DNA from: Prostheceraeus crozeri
Taxonomy: Eukaryota > Platyhelminthes > Polycladida > Euryleptidae
Length of the DNA: 64,000 nt
Assembly: GCA_907163375.1 (NCBI GenBank)
Contig: CAJQUW010007962.1
Location: 186,001 to 250,000 of the forward strand
Reading direction: 5' to 3'
The notes beneath the pieces are model-generated. The model saw nothing but the letters and a program-made list of their open reading frames with translations. It was not told the DNA's origin and made no database searches. Of the stretch, positions 45,979 through 56,329 are shown in pieces; position 1 is the first letter of the stretch; each line of letters opens with the position of its first letter. The translations under genes and the position numbers were made by a program.

Positions 45979-46100
45979 AACTTCAAATTCGGAATAATCA
46001 ACTTCAAATTCGGAATAGTCAAAATCAAATTCGGAATAGTCAAAATCAAATTCGGAATAATAGTCAATATCAATTTCGGAATAGTCAATTTCAAATTCGG
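45979..46100. repeat. Minisatellite, about 20-bp unit, six or so copies
   Basis: Units of the form TCAAATTCGGAATAGTCAAAA with small changes run in tandem near the left end of the hAT element. On the minus strand they read as repeats of IPNLILT. Confidence 0.85.
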
Positions 46101-46559
46101 ATAAGAAAAATGATTTTTATAACTAATATTTTCCCATTGTTACAAACTTGTAATCTACATTTTCAGACATTAATATTGTCTAACTTGCATGGTTGTCTTT
46201 GGTATGAGGTTAATAAGTGTTCACCAATAAACCTTCGTTCGATTTCAATGTCAGTTTAAAGCATTAGAAATATAGACAATGATGACCCAATCCTCGTGAA
46301 ATATTAATTTTGAACTACGTGCCTTCGGCCCTAGCTTTACTTAAAAATCTTGTCGATGAAAAAGACCACGTCCATACACATAATAAAAATTTTCACATCA
46401 CTAACAACTTAAACAGAACAGTTTCAACAATAACAAACATCTGATAACATTATCAACAAGAACAAGAGTTATTACAGATCACCTGCGAAAAATACATGTC
46501 ATGAAATAGAATTTGATCAACAAAAACAAGAATTTCCAACTGAGTAAGTGTATTGGAAA

Positions 46560-46765
46560 TACGATTGGTAAAAATAATCATGATAAAAACAATATTTCAG
46601 CAGAACGAATGTTCAATAGGTCTATACGTACGGTTCATTGAAATTAGCAATGAAACCAATCTTTGGTAATAAGATTGATAAAAGTAACCATGATAAAAAC
46701 AATATTTCAGCAGAACGGATGCTCAGTAGGTCTATGCATGCCATGTACAATTCATTGGAACTACT
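46560..46765. repeat. Direct repeat, two units of about 80-95 bp, period about 107
   Basis: Both units share CATGATAAAAACAATATTTC and AGCAGAACG, then a ...AGGTCTAT block. It lies downstream of the transposase inside the hAT element. Confidence 0.8.
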
Positions 46766-46813
46766 GATACTGACTGGATCAAAACAATGCAAATTCTTGA
46801 AAGAAAGACTATC

Positions 46814-49202
46814 CTATTTTTTGAAGAATGATCGGATATCAGTCTGTAGACGCATTTTTTTAGGTTCATTTTCAATGTTGTCAGTACTTTGAGTAGATAG
46901 GTCTAGATCTACCGATGCAGAGTTGTCAATCACATCATCCCTACCAGTTCGTAGTTTGGGAATGGTGGGCAGGTCATGAAGAATCCGACGTTTCCGAGAA
47001 AGACCAGGGATGGAATCTCTTAACTTCTGACGTCTAGACTGAATTAAGCTTTTCCGTTTCTCCTCTTCCTCACTCTTCTTTTTCTTACCTGCTTCAGAAA
47101 GTCTACTTGAAGCTGCAGCTAACAATCTCAATGCCTTATGACGATTACTACGCAATTTATACGCTGATGTCATGGCTGTTACTAGATCAGAATCAATGGG
47201 TTTAACCTTAGGGTTTCCTTTAAGAGTTGTTTCTAAAGGACCGTACAGTTTAGCACGATAATGAGCTGTTAAAGACGCACTCAATTGTTCAACAGACAAA
47301 GATGGTCGGTATTCTGTGCTTGTCATGTTCATGATAGTGAACGCTCCGCTCCTTCTATCTTCGGTCCATTGAAGCAGGTCAAAGCGCGTTCTTGGCGATT
47401 AAAGTCAGATTGGGATACGTATCTCTAAGTTCATGAAAATATTCATCGATTTGTAGCTTATCTTTATCAGGTAATGTACTTTCATCTGCACAGCAATACA
47501 TGCGAATTTCAGATTTGGCCTCACTACTGTCAGCAGATAAATCAGTGATATTATCCACAAGGATGCTCAGCTTTTCAACAGTACTATCTCGACAACGATT
47601 ATGTGGATCAAGTCCGCTCATACCTCGAATAATGGAATTTTCAAAAGGAAGTTTTTCTAATAAATACTTTGTGGTAGAAACTAGACCAGAGAGAGCTTGT
47701 TTTCCCAATGCAACTAACTTGCTTTTCGAAATATCCTGTGTATAGGACAAGCCGTCGAATACATTTTCAGGTTGTAAGTAAATGCGAGGATTTTGAATGG
47801 TTTCTATCGATAGGGAAAGCATTTTAGACGGTCGTATGAAGAAGGAACAAAATCTGGTAATGAGACGACGCATTTCTTTCAGTTGGACATGAATCAGTGG
47901 AACATCAAACTGCATACACTTTACATAATCATTCAAAATTGTAAGCTGTCTGACTTCAAAATCTGCAATAAGAAGAGATTCGTCACGATTTGTGAAGAGA
48001 AAGTCCGTTATCTTCTTTCTTCTAGCTACCATTTTCTTTGCCTGTGTTGAATTAGATTTTTTCAAATATTTCGTTCGAATTTCACTACAAATTTCAGTCA
48101 ATTCGCTTTTTCCCTCAGAAGTTATCTCACAGTTAGAAATGATGCTTTCAACTAAAGACGAAACACTTCTGTAATCATTTTCGTTGACAATAAAACAACT
48201 GTAAAAAATTGTCAAAGACGGAAGATCATCAAAAAACTGTTCAAGAATCGGTAATTCAGATAGCCATCGATTATCAATGCGCCTTTTTTGAGATTTGATA
48301 CTTACACCTAAAATACTGCCAATCGCACGAAGATTTTCTCGCTGGCCGATTTCATCTAAATCTAAGGATAGCGAATCCAAAAAATTTTCTGTCTTACACT
48401 GGAAAGCACTTGCAAGTTTCTTTGATGCGTTATGCACGGTATGTGGTGTATCACCCCCGGTATCTATCAAGTGTGGAAATTTTTCTTTCATGCGTTTGAA
48501 AACTCCACTTTTAATTCCTCTCATAACATTACAACTATCCATGTGAATGGTTACAATATTCGTACATGGTATGTTAAGGCTATTCAAAGTGTCGACAAGA
48601 ATATTCGTGCTGCCTTCTGCATCAACTCGCTTCAGTTCTAATGAGCGAAGGTGCTGACAAACCACTCGACCATCATGCCAATAATGTACAAGAATACCAA
48701 GTACCCGTTGGTTGCTATGAGATGTACTTTCATCGATTGTGAGACTGAAAGGATTGTTTCTCAAATGGCCGGCTAATTGTTCGTCCCAGAAATGCGCCAG
48801 ACCATCCCGAAGTTTATAACCAGCAGTGCAGTCGGAAATCTTGGTGGCATTCAATGCCGGTAAATCTTTTCCTAAAGATTTTGAAAGACCTAAAATCTTC
48901 GGAGCAAATGTCAGCGGTAGCCTATTTTCGGCTAAGAAAGTGATAAGATTTGCCTGGACCCTCACAATCCTATCGCTAAGCGAGATGTGTTGTCCTAACG
49001 ATACTGAAGAAGAGCCCGGAAGAATAACCATATTCGCTACTGATGCACTGATGTTCCGGTGCTTTTTGGTATCACTGTGCTTCTCAAATGCCCTTTTCCC
49101 ATTTAGCCCATAGTTAATTGGTTTATCGCCGCATCGGACACAGACACAATAGCCAGGTTGTGAAGTTTTCCTGGCCCAAACACTAATTTTCTCGCCATTC
49201 AC
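46814..49202 (-). CDS. hAT-type transposase, 607-codon frame plus a 172-codon overlapping C-terminal frame
   Basis: The first frame (49202-47379) starts at a GTG. The same frame is open upstream to a TAA near 49265 (RIQFVASKNRFQWRWFEDEV), so the real start or an upstream exon lies there. A C2H2 zinc finger of BED-like character uses C21, C24, H42 and H48. The RNase-H-like catalytic region includes FSLTIDESTS (about 150) and VTIHMDSCNVMRGIKSGVF (about 217-235), then a HTVHNASKKLASAF stretch. The second frame (47332-46814) continues the protein in another register: LLQWTEDRRSGAFTIMNM, EYRPSLSVEQLSASLTAHY. One shift near 47380 is therefore present, by mutation or unseen splicing. It lies inside the 45598-50508 hAT element. 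Confidence 0.78.
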
Positions 49203-50516
49203 TTCATCTTCAAACCATCGCCATTGAAAGCGATTTTTTGAAGCGACAAACTGAATACGTTTGGATATTCTTTAAGCACGGCAAACATTTGAAATCCTGG
49301 AAAACACATCTTAAATTCTTTGAATGACTGACAATACTCTCTATCAACTTTCGTCATTCTATTGTCACAGTACGACTACTCCAAGTCGCCATACACTCTG
49401 GCTTACTCTTCATTCGTCAGTCATTACTAACTAACCCGTGACCGGGGACCCTTATCATGGAAACCGGGTCTAACATCTAAATATCTCCCAAATTTGTATT
49501 TGTACATGAATAACTCTAAGAAGTATCAAATTAAACAAGAATAGAGAATATATTGACAACACAATAAAGCATTCTTCTCACTTATACACTAAAACCAACA
49601 GTTCCATAAACAGGGTGGCAGCAACGTCAAAGTATGTGTGTAAGTTTGTACTCCATGTATATAGGCTATGGGCTGAAGCACGAGATTTTGATCATCGTAA
49701 CAATAAATATATCATATTCAGAGGGTAATGCTCCCAAGGAGTGAAGCAATATTCCTGCTACCATGTTTCAAGCAACTAAAATGTTCATAGATTTCTTGTA
49801 AACATCTTTCGACATAAATACATTATTTTCATGTAAACACACCACCCTGTTTAATAAGTGAACAAACTAGGCAATCAAGTCTCGACCTGATTGTAAAAAG
49901 GTGCATCACAATAAAAAATGTCTCGCAATAACATCAACGTAAGGATCAGTTGAATAACCCCTAATAAAAACATTTTCTTGAAATCGAATTAGCTTAAAAT
50001 TTCCATGATCGAAGTAATAAGACGATACCAAATTTGATCGACACTGGCGAATTAGATCAATTCACGAGTCATCGTAGAGTTATGTATATCACATGATTTC
50101 GGGACAGGATTAATTTTCCATCTCCAAAACGAAGAAGCGAGATCCAACTCCTTAACGATATTAACGTAGTTACCTGTTCGATGGAAAAAATAATTCATGC
50201 GAAACTCTGAAAAGGGATATTGTAAAATCGGTTGATCCATGATTTACAGAGGCCTTGCATCATGCATTTGTAATCAGCGGAAGCATTTATACAAAATATA
50301 ATGTGATAGATCTGGAAACTATATCTCATACTCTCGTATTAAAAACATTGAACTTGAAATCTATTCGAAATAATGTCATCTATTTACGACTTGACAACCT
50401 CCCAACCTTACCCAGTTTCATATTAATAACTGTTAAATTTAAAAAACTGAATGGACTGAAAAAGGTGAATTTAAAAAAGACGGAAAGGACGGAAATTTAC
50501 GAGCCCTGCCATTAAG

Positions 50517-51513
50517 ATATATTTTATTTATCTTATCCGCTAAATTGATAACAAACTGTTCTAAATACTGTACTACAAAATAAGTTATTGGAATTTTGTG
50601 TTTACGTGCAATGTAACGCTGTTATTCATAGAAACGGGAAGTTATTATATTTTCTTACATAAATTGATGTCAAATACACACGATAGGATTTGCAATTTAT
50701 CAAAGTTTGCCGCGATGCCATCGAGGTTCCTCTTGATACCTTGGATAGCTGTCTACAATGATAAAATATAGTTTGTGTAACGTTATTACTCTTGAAACGT
50801 AATAACGTTACATTCTATGCAGCATTTGTGAAGCGAGTGAAAATCAATTTCACAGTTGTTCCATCATAAGTGACCGATGTTAGCCTAGGATATGAGATTA
50901 TGCCACATTCGGCTCAATAGATAATCCTACAGATTAAAAAAATCGCTCTGAAGCGAAGCGTAATAACGTTACATTTTTTACATGTGTTACACAATGTAAA
51001 ATTTCTCAGCAAAAATTAATGATTGAATGAATCTATGCACATTTTTCTATCAATTTTGACCTGATTTGAAAGTATTACTGTTGAAAAGAAAAATAATTAG
51101 CTCTCTTGTGCAAAAAAATTCATGATGTAATTCACGTAAAAAATAACGTAAATTCCAAAAACGAAATTTGAAGAACATTCAAAAATTCAGCTATAAATCG
51201 ACTTCAAACGAAAAATTCAACATCAGATTCGGACGTTTAGGGAAATTTTGATATGAAAATGTGTGTTAACAATCAATATCCGACAATTTAATGTTTTTGA
51301 CTTAAATGCAAGAACCAATCGCTTTCGGAACTCTTTTATTCGTTTTTGTAAATAATTTTCTGTTTGTAATACTTTTTATTTCTTCTTTATGCTCCTCTGT
51401 GACCATTATCTTTTTCGTAATTTCATCGGATTTTGTAGAGTTCACCGCATGCAAACAAGTGAATCCAATAAAGAATTATTCTATTCTATTCTATGTTGGT
51501 TGACAGTCGCGTG

Positions 51514-51515
<2 letters not shown>
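50517..51515. other. Spacer; a repeated GTAATAACGTTACA motif only
   Basis: The palindromic-like motif GTAATAACGTTACA occurs near 50802 and near 50959, with a related TAACGTTATTACTC near 50778. No gene is supported. Confidence 0.5.

Positions 51516-51587
<72 letters not shown>
51516..51587. repeat. (TA)n microsatellite at the 5' side of a PLE
   Basis: A TA run of about 70 bp lies just upstream of the PLE beginning near 51640. Confidence 0.95.
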
Positions 51588-51589
<2 letters not shown>

Positions 51590-51639
51590 GAAATCAAAGC
51601 AAACGCAAGGATATAAGAGAAATGAAAAGACCAGAGGTT

Positions 51640-53390
51640 TCCAACAAAATTAATTGTATTCCTCCATAAAAGAGAAATAAATTGTTCTCATAAAAGAGAG
51701 AACTTGTTCAGACGAATTTTAGACATGATCAAGTGCCACAATAAATATCGTCTAATAAAAATTTTATTAATTGGTCTAGTCTTATTTTTCTTTTGTATAT
51801 ATACAGTATATATATATATATACCTGTACGAAATGCCGAAAGAAACTTATCAAAAGCTTCTAACGGAAAACATCACGAAGTCCTACAAAAAAGCAAATGT
51901 CACTACCGAATCTGAAATTAACAGTGAAGCAAAATCAATTGGAAAGTCTCTTAGGCAGAATAGAATGCTATCCACCGCGCCCAGCTTTTATCACTTTGAA
52001 AGATCATAAAGAGAATTTTGACAAAAACGTCCCTTGTCGACTAATCAATCCGGTGAAAAGTGAAATTGGAAAGATCAGTAAACAACTTCTGGATCTCATC
52101 AATAAAAAACAAAAAAAATACTACAATGGAATAATTCAAGCGATGTGATCAACTTGTTTGAAAATATCCCAAAAAAAGGAACTTCTACATTCCCCCCTTC
52201 AATCACCGAAGAACTGCTAACAAAGAGCATCACTTACGCCCGAACATTGGTTGATATCCCTGAAGATGTACAAGTTATCATGCATGCGAGGAAATCGTTA
52301 CTTTATAGCCATCAAACACCATGGGTGAAGAAAAACAACATGTTCGATGTTGCCACGTGAAGGTATGACGGGGCCAAGATTTGCGAACTTGTGGGCGTTT
52401 TTTTACTCGAAAAGCTCACAGAACTATTTGGAGTCAACAACATTGGACTTTACCGAGATGACGGCCTCGCGCTCATTCCAAAAAGTTCAGGACCACAAAG
52501 TGACCGTTGTAGGAAAGATTTAATTAAAATCTTCCAAAAACAAAATTTGAAAATTACAACAGAATGCAACATGAAATCAACGGATTTTTTAGACATTTAC
52601 CTCAATATACAAAATGGAACTTACCGCCCATACATAAAGCCAAACAGTGCGCCTTTATACATTCACAAAAAGTCAAATCACCCTCCAATAATCCTTAAGC
52701 AAATCCCAAAAATGATAGAAAGAAGAATCTCGAAATTATCCTGCAATGAAGAAGAGTTCTACAAAGCAAAGCCAATTTACCAAAGAGCATTGGAAGATGG
52801 TGGGTATGTTCATAGCTTAAACACCAATCCAGCACCTGAATCAAAAGAAAAGCGAAGAAGAAATATAATATGGTTCAACCCACCATTTAGCGCCAATGTA
52901 AAAACTGATATTGGGCGACGATTTCTAAATTTGATCAGAAAGCATTTTCCTCCACATCACAAATACCACGAACGTTTTAACAAAAACAACATGAAACTAA
53001 GTTACAGTTGCGTTAACAACATGAAAAATGTAATCAAAAGTCACAACGCTAAAATTTTGAGCAATTCTCAACCAACACAAACAGCTGAAAATGAGAATCA
53101 AAACTGTAACTGCAGAAACATAAGTGAATGCCCATTGAATGGAAGGTGTTTAGAGAAGTGTATAATTTACAAAGCAACAGTATCATGTGAATCGGACGAG
53201 AAAATACAGTATACTACGGCATGTGCGAAGGTGACTTTATGACACGATATCGAAATCATAAAAAATCATTCACACATCAAAAATACATGAACGAAGCATC
53301 ATTGTCAATGTATTTATGGTCTCTTAGAAACAAAAACAAAAATTTTGACATCAGATGGAGCATAGTGCAACATACTTAACCATATTCTTG
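51640..53390 (+). pseudogene. Penelope-like element of a divergent type: reverse transcriptase and GIY-YIG nuclease, decayed
   Basis: Pieces in order: MPKETYQKLLTENITKSYKK (51834 on), PAFITLKDHKENFDKN with CRLINPVKSEIGKISKQLLD, the fingers-like start of the reverse transcriptase, and LFENIPKKG. After several breaks, IGLYRDDGLALI (catalytic DD) and STDFLDIYLN follow in 52391-53242. A cysteine cluster CNCRNISECPLNGRCLEKC precedes the nuclease. The nuclease continues after 53200 in another frame as YYGMCEGDFMTRYRNHKKSF and ASLSMYLWSL. The LKDHK motif and the cysteine cluster set this type apart from the other PLEs in the window. At least four frame changes are visible. Confidence 0.76.
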
Positions 53391-53628
53391 TGGCAGCAGG
53401 TTCTGCAATTTATATTTGACAGAGAAATTTTATATTATAACATCTAAATCTGAACTCTAAACATCTGATTAACAAAAAGAGTGAAACGATATCACAATGT
53501 AGACATCGTAGGAAATTTCTTTTATCCAACATTTGACCATAGTCTCGTACTCAATGCATGTCAATATGTCGATTTGAATTCAAATGTATATGTACAGCCT
53601 TGATTTTTTAGTATTGAGATTCTTCCCT

Positions 53629-53691
53629 GTTATTGCTGTCTGACGATCGGTAATGTTTGTATTTCCGTGAAACTTGCAGTTATGGCAATAA
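53629..53691 (+). ncRNA. Hammerhead ribozyme motif, canonical core, PLE 3' end
   Basis: Stem I is ten consecutive pairs (53630-53639 with 53682-53691, including two G-U pairs). The core is CUGACGA (53640-53646). Stem II pairs CGGTAAT with ATTTCCG around GTTTGT, apart from an inner and a closing U-U. GAAAC (53669-53673) is followed by the minimal stem III (AC, loop UUGCA, GU) and U17, with predicted cleavage after 53681. It lies about 250 bp after the nuclease region of the PLE on the same strand. PLEs are known to carry such motifs. Confidence 0.72.
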
Positions 53692-53727
53692 ATAAGTAAT
53701 CCAACTCCGCTTGCTTATTTACTATAT

Positions 53728-53734
<7 letters not shown>

Positions 53735-53809
<75 letters not shown>
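53735..53809. repeat. (TA)n microsatellite between two PLE ends
   Basis: A run of about 70 bp of TA, with the plus-strand PLE end on its left and a minus-strand PLE terminus on its right. Confidence 0.95.
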
Positions 53810-53811
<2 letters not shown>

Positions 53812-53840
53812 AAAAACCATTGTGATTTCAGCAATGTATT

Positions 53841-53882
53841 CCGGACATGTTTCGATATATAAAATATCATCCTCAGCGGCAA
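53841..53882 (-). ncRNA. Hammerhead ribozyme motif, canonical core, on an isolated PLE terminus
   Basis: On the minus strand: stem I CCG with CGG (extended by TT/AA past a bulged G), core CUGAGGA, and stem II GATAT with ATATC. GAAAC and the minimal stem III AC-AU-GU follow, ending in C. No PLE coding sequence follows upstream on this strand, so about 130 bp of terminal sequence is all that remains of the copy. Confidence 0.6.
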
Positions 53883-54039
53883 GAAGCAAAAGGTAAAATC
53901 ACAGCACACAGTTATATACAAATCTACAGATTCAGACGGAGTGGGTGAGAGCCACTCCTTTCATTGGGCGATCTATCGTACAAAATATATATATGTATAT
54001 ATATACTGTATATACATTACTATTTATACTATATATATA

Positions 54040-55428
54040 CTCTGTGACAAAAAGAATGAAACAAGTCCTGATATGAATACTTATGACTTAAACTTGGTTG
54101 TACTGTACGTTTGTTTGCTGTTTGTAAAAGGAGAACTGAATGCTTTACTCATAAACATTTAATTTGATACTCATGATTTTATCAACTTAAGTTAGAAACG
54201 GGTGTGACCACCGCGAGCATCCAAACAGGCATCGATGCTTGAGGGCATGGATGAGCACAGTCGCTGGATGAATGCCAGGTCTAAGAGGTTCCACTGCTCG
54301 ATCAGTCTGTCGGCCAACATCTTCAAAGACACTGGTGGGTGGTTGTACCTCTCCCTCACTCTGCGACCAAGTTCATCCCAGCAGTGCTCGATGGGGGAGA
54401 GGTCGGGAGAACGTGAAGGCCATTCCAAGGTTGGGATTCCACTGCTTGCTATCCTGTTAGAGACCACTGAAGTGCGATGGGGTCTTGCGTTGTCATCCTG
54501 AAAAATCAATTGATTCGATGTCACTGCTGGAAAACGACCGGTGTCACGATCTCGTCGGCATATTGCTGTCCTGTCAATGTTCCTTTCACTACGATTGCTG
54601 GTGTTTTTCCATTGTGCCAGATACCGGCCCAAACCATGACACTACCGCCGCCGTACCGGTCGTGTTCTTTGACGCAACATGGAGCATATCGTTCACTTGG
54701 CAAGCGATGAACACGGATCCGACCATCGTTGAAATCGAGAGTAAACCTCGATTCATCAGTCCAGAGCACACGTTCCCACTGACTGTCACTCCACGACTGA
54801 TGACCTTGACACCACGTCACTCGTCTCCTTCGATGTTCCAGGCTCAGCGGAATTCTCACAGCGGGTCGTCGAGACTGTATACCAGCTTCTCGCAATCTTC
54901 GATATGCAGTTCGAACGCTACAGGCAACGCTCCCAGCAACCTTCCAGTACACAATTAGCTTAGGGACGGACACAAATGTTTCTTTTAGCAGCTAAAACTA
55001 AGCGTGCATCTGTCCGCTTGGATGATACCCTTGGTCTTCCTGATCCTTTCTTCTTTTCCACATTTCCTTCTGCTTTCCAACGACACCACCACCTCCATAT
55101 AACGACGCTTGAAATTTTCAATTCTTTCGCAACAGTTGTAGAACTTTGCCCACAACGCATCATCCCAATTGCCATTCCTCTGGTAAAGTTATCGTGCGCC
55201 ATTTCATAAGTCAAATCTGGTCAGCAGTAGGTGGTGATTCTGTTCAACTAGCAGTTACTGTGATCAATATCAAATTTTGAAATTTGATGGTCCTATATAA
55301 TTTCCCTTATCATATGGAGTTCAATGGTGATACATAGAAAGCGAGATATCATCTCAAACCATAGAAAAAAATGAAACAAACTTCCATTCAAGTCAATGAT
55401 AGTTGGTTTCATTATTTATGTCAGTGAG
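54040..55428 (-). mobile_element. Tc1-type transposon, sister of the 19.7-22.95 kb element
   Basis: The ends are CTCTGTGACAAAAAGAATGA at 54040 and, inverted, CTCACTGACATAAATAATGA ending at 55428, each beside TA. The length is 1389 bp. Its uninterrupted sequence at about 55332-55345 is the empty site for the insertion at 21025. Confidence 0.9.
54192..55214 (-). pseudogene. Tc1-type DD34E transposase, frameshifted
   Basis: From 55214 down: MAHDNFTRGMAIGMMRCGQS and the helix-turn-helix (VVIWRWWCRWKAEG), GSGRPRVSSKRTDARL, then after a shift near 54965 MSVPKLIVYWKVAG. CSVRTAYRRLREAGIQSRRP, VLWTDESRFTLDFNDGRIRV (first Asp) and GGGSVMVWAGIWHNGKTPA follow. After a second shift near 54530 the reading gives FQDDNARPHRTS (second Asp) and RSPDLSPIEHCWDELGRR (Glu, 34 residues on). 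It ends at 54192. Two shifts are visible, and all catalytic residues are retained. Confidence 0.87.
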
Positions 55429-56032
55429 TATATACTATTTTTTTTACTATAGTACTATTTATATATGTATAAAGGTTTAAGAACGTTTGTGAAAGAAAGG
55501 CAGCTGAAAAGTTTTTTATTGAATCTCGTAAACCTCAAATTATCATTGCACATAATTGATTTTTTTTTTCTACATGCCCTTCATCCATCTAGATATAACC
55601 TAGAATTTTTTTCATAGTAAATTTTTTCACAGTGATTATACGGTCTTGCAAAAATTCCCGCACACCTTCAGTAAATCACAGCTAGCGGCCGCTCTAGACT
55701 GCGTATAACGTTCGCGTTCACTGTCGGTTAAACTTCTTGGAAAGACGAATAAGACTATAATAAAATTATTTATAAGAGCCATACGATGGCTCATTGAGAA
55801 CAGTTTGAAGAAACGCAGAACCGATTTCAGTAGCAATTAAAGTCAATGATATCGATCGATCTATGTCTTTGACATTGTATTACTATGAAATCTTTCTTAT
55901 GGAATGCATAATGACATTATGGAGATGAAATAATGGAGACATCGATTGCCATGAATTCAATTTTACGTGAAATGAAGATATCAGTTTTTCTTTTTCATTA
56001 AAAGCTGTCCATTTTTGCATTCAATTGAAAAA
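55429..56032. other. Spacer; no supported gene
   Basis: A minus-strand frame (55636-55836) ends in CDLLKVCGNFCKTV and matches nothing I know. It contains a GCTAGCGGCCGCTCTAGA string that resembles a cloning linker (see rejected items). Confidence 0.4.
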
Positions 56033-56230
56033 TGAGTCGTGTGTCTGAATCATTGCGTTGGAGAATCATCACTCTAAAAGAAGACGCGGGATGGTCGTAT
56101 AGGGATTTCCATCTCAATTTGGAACAGCAAGATCTACCAGGTGAAACGCTATGCTGAAACTGGTAGCGTTGAAGACAGGTTGAGATCAGGACAACCCCTC
56201 GCAATGGATTCTGACAATACAGATGTCGAC
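56033..56230 (+). pseudogene. Tc1/mariner-like transposase N-terminal helix-turn-helix remnant
   Basis: MSRVSESLRWRIITLKEDAG leads into WSYRDFHLN. After a frame change VYQVKRYAETGSVEDRLRSG follows with a GQP hinge, the usual start of IS630/Tc1-type transposases. No catalytic domain follows, so the remnant is under 70 codons. Confidence 0.55.
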
Positions 56231-56329
56231 AATACGTGACAATACGTCTTGCATGGTTAGCTTACATGTGCAATGTAACTGTGCATCAGTTTCACGGCGT
56301 TCAAAACGGAACACGTAGGTTTTTTACTG

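Larger units (their letters stand above)
45598..50508 (-). mobile_element. hAT transposon with matching ends and 8-bp duplication, 4.9 kb
   Basis: The left end begins CAGGGCTCGTAAAT at 45598. The right end, read inward from 50508, is also CAGGGCTCGTAAAT. CCATTAAG flanks both sides (45590-45597 and 50509-50516). These are textbook hAT signatures. The element encodes a transposase on the minus strand (46814-49202). It also carries a ~20-bp minisatellite, a ~107-bp duplicated block and about 1.2 kb of non-coding sequence upstream of the gene. Confidence 0.93.

Noticed and set aside
55670-55695. GCTAGCGGCCGCTCTAGA resembles a cloning polylinker (NheI/NotI/XbaI sites)
   Set aside because: The flanks are ordinary AT-rich genomic sequence, and no longer vector sequence is present. 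A chance or natural string is more likely, although a vector screen would settle it.
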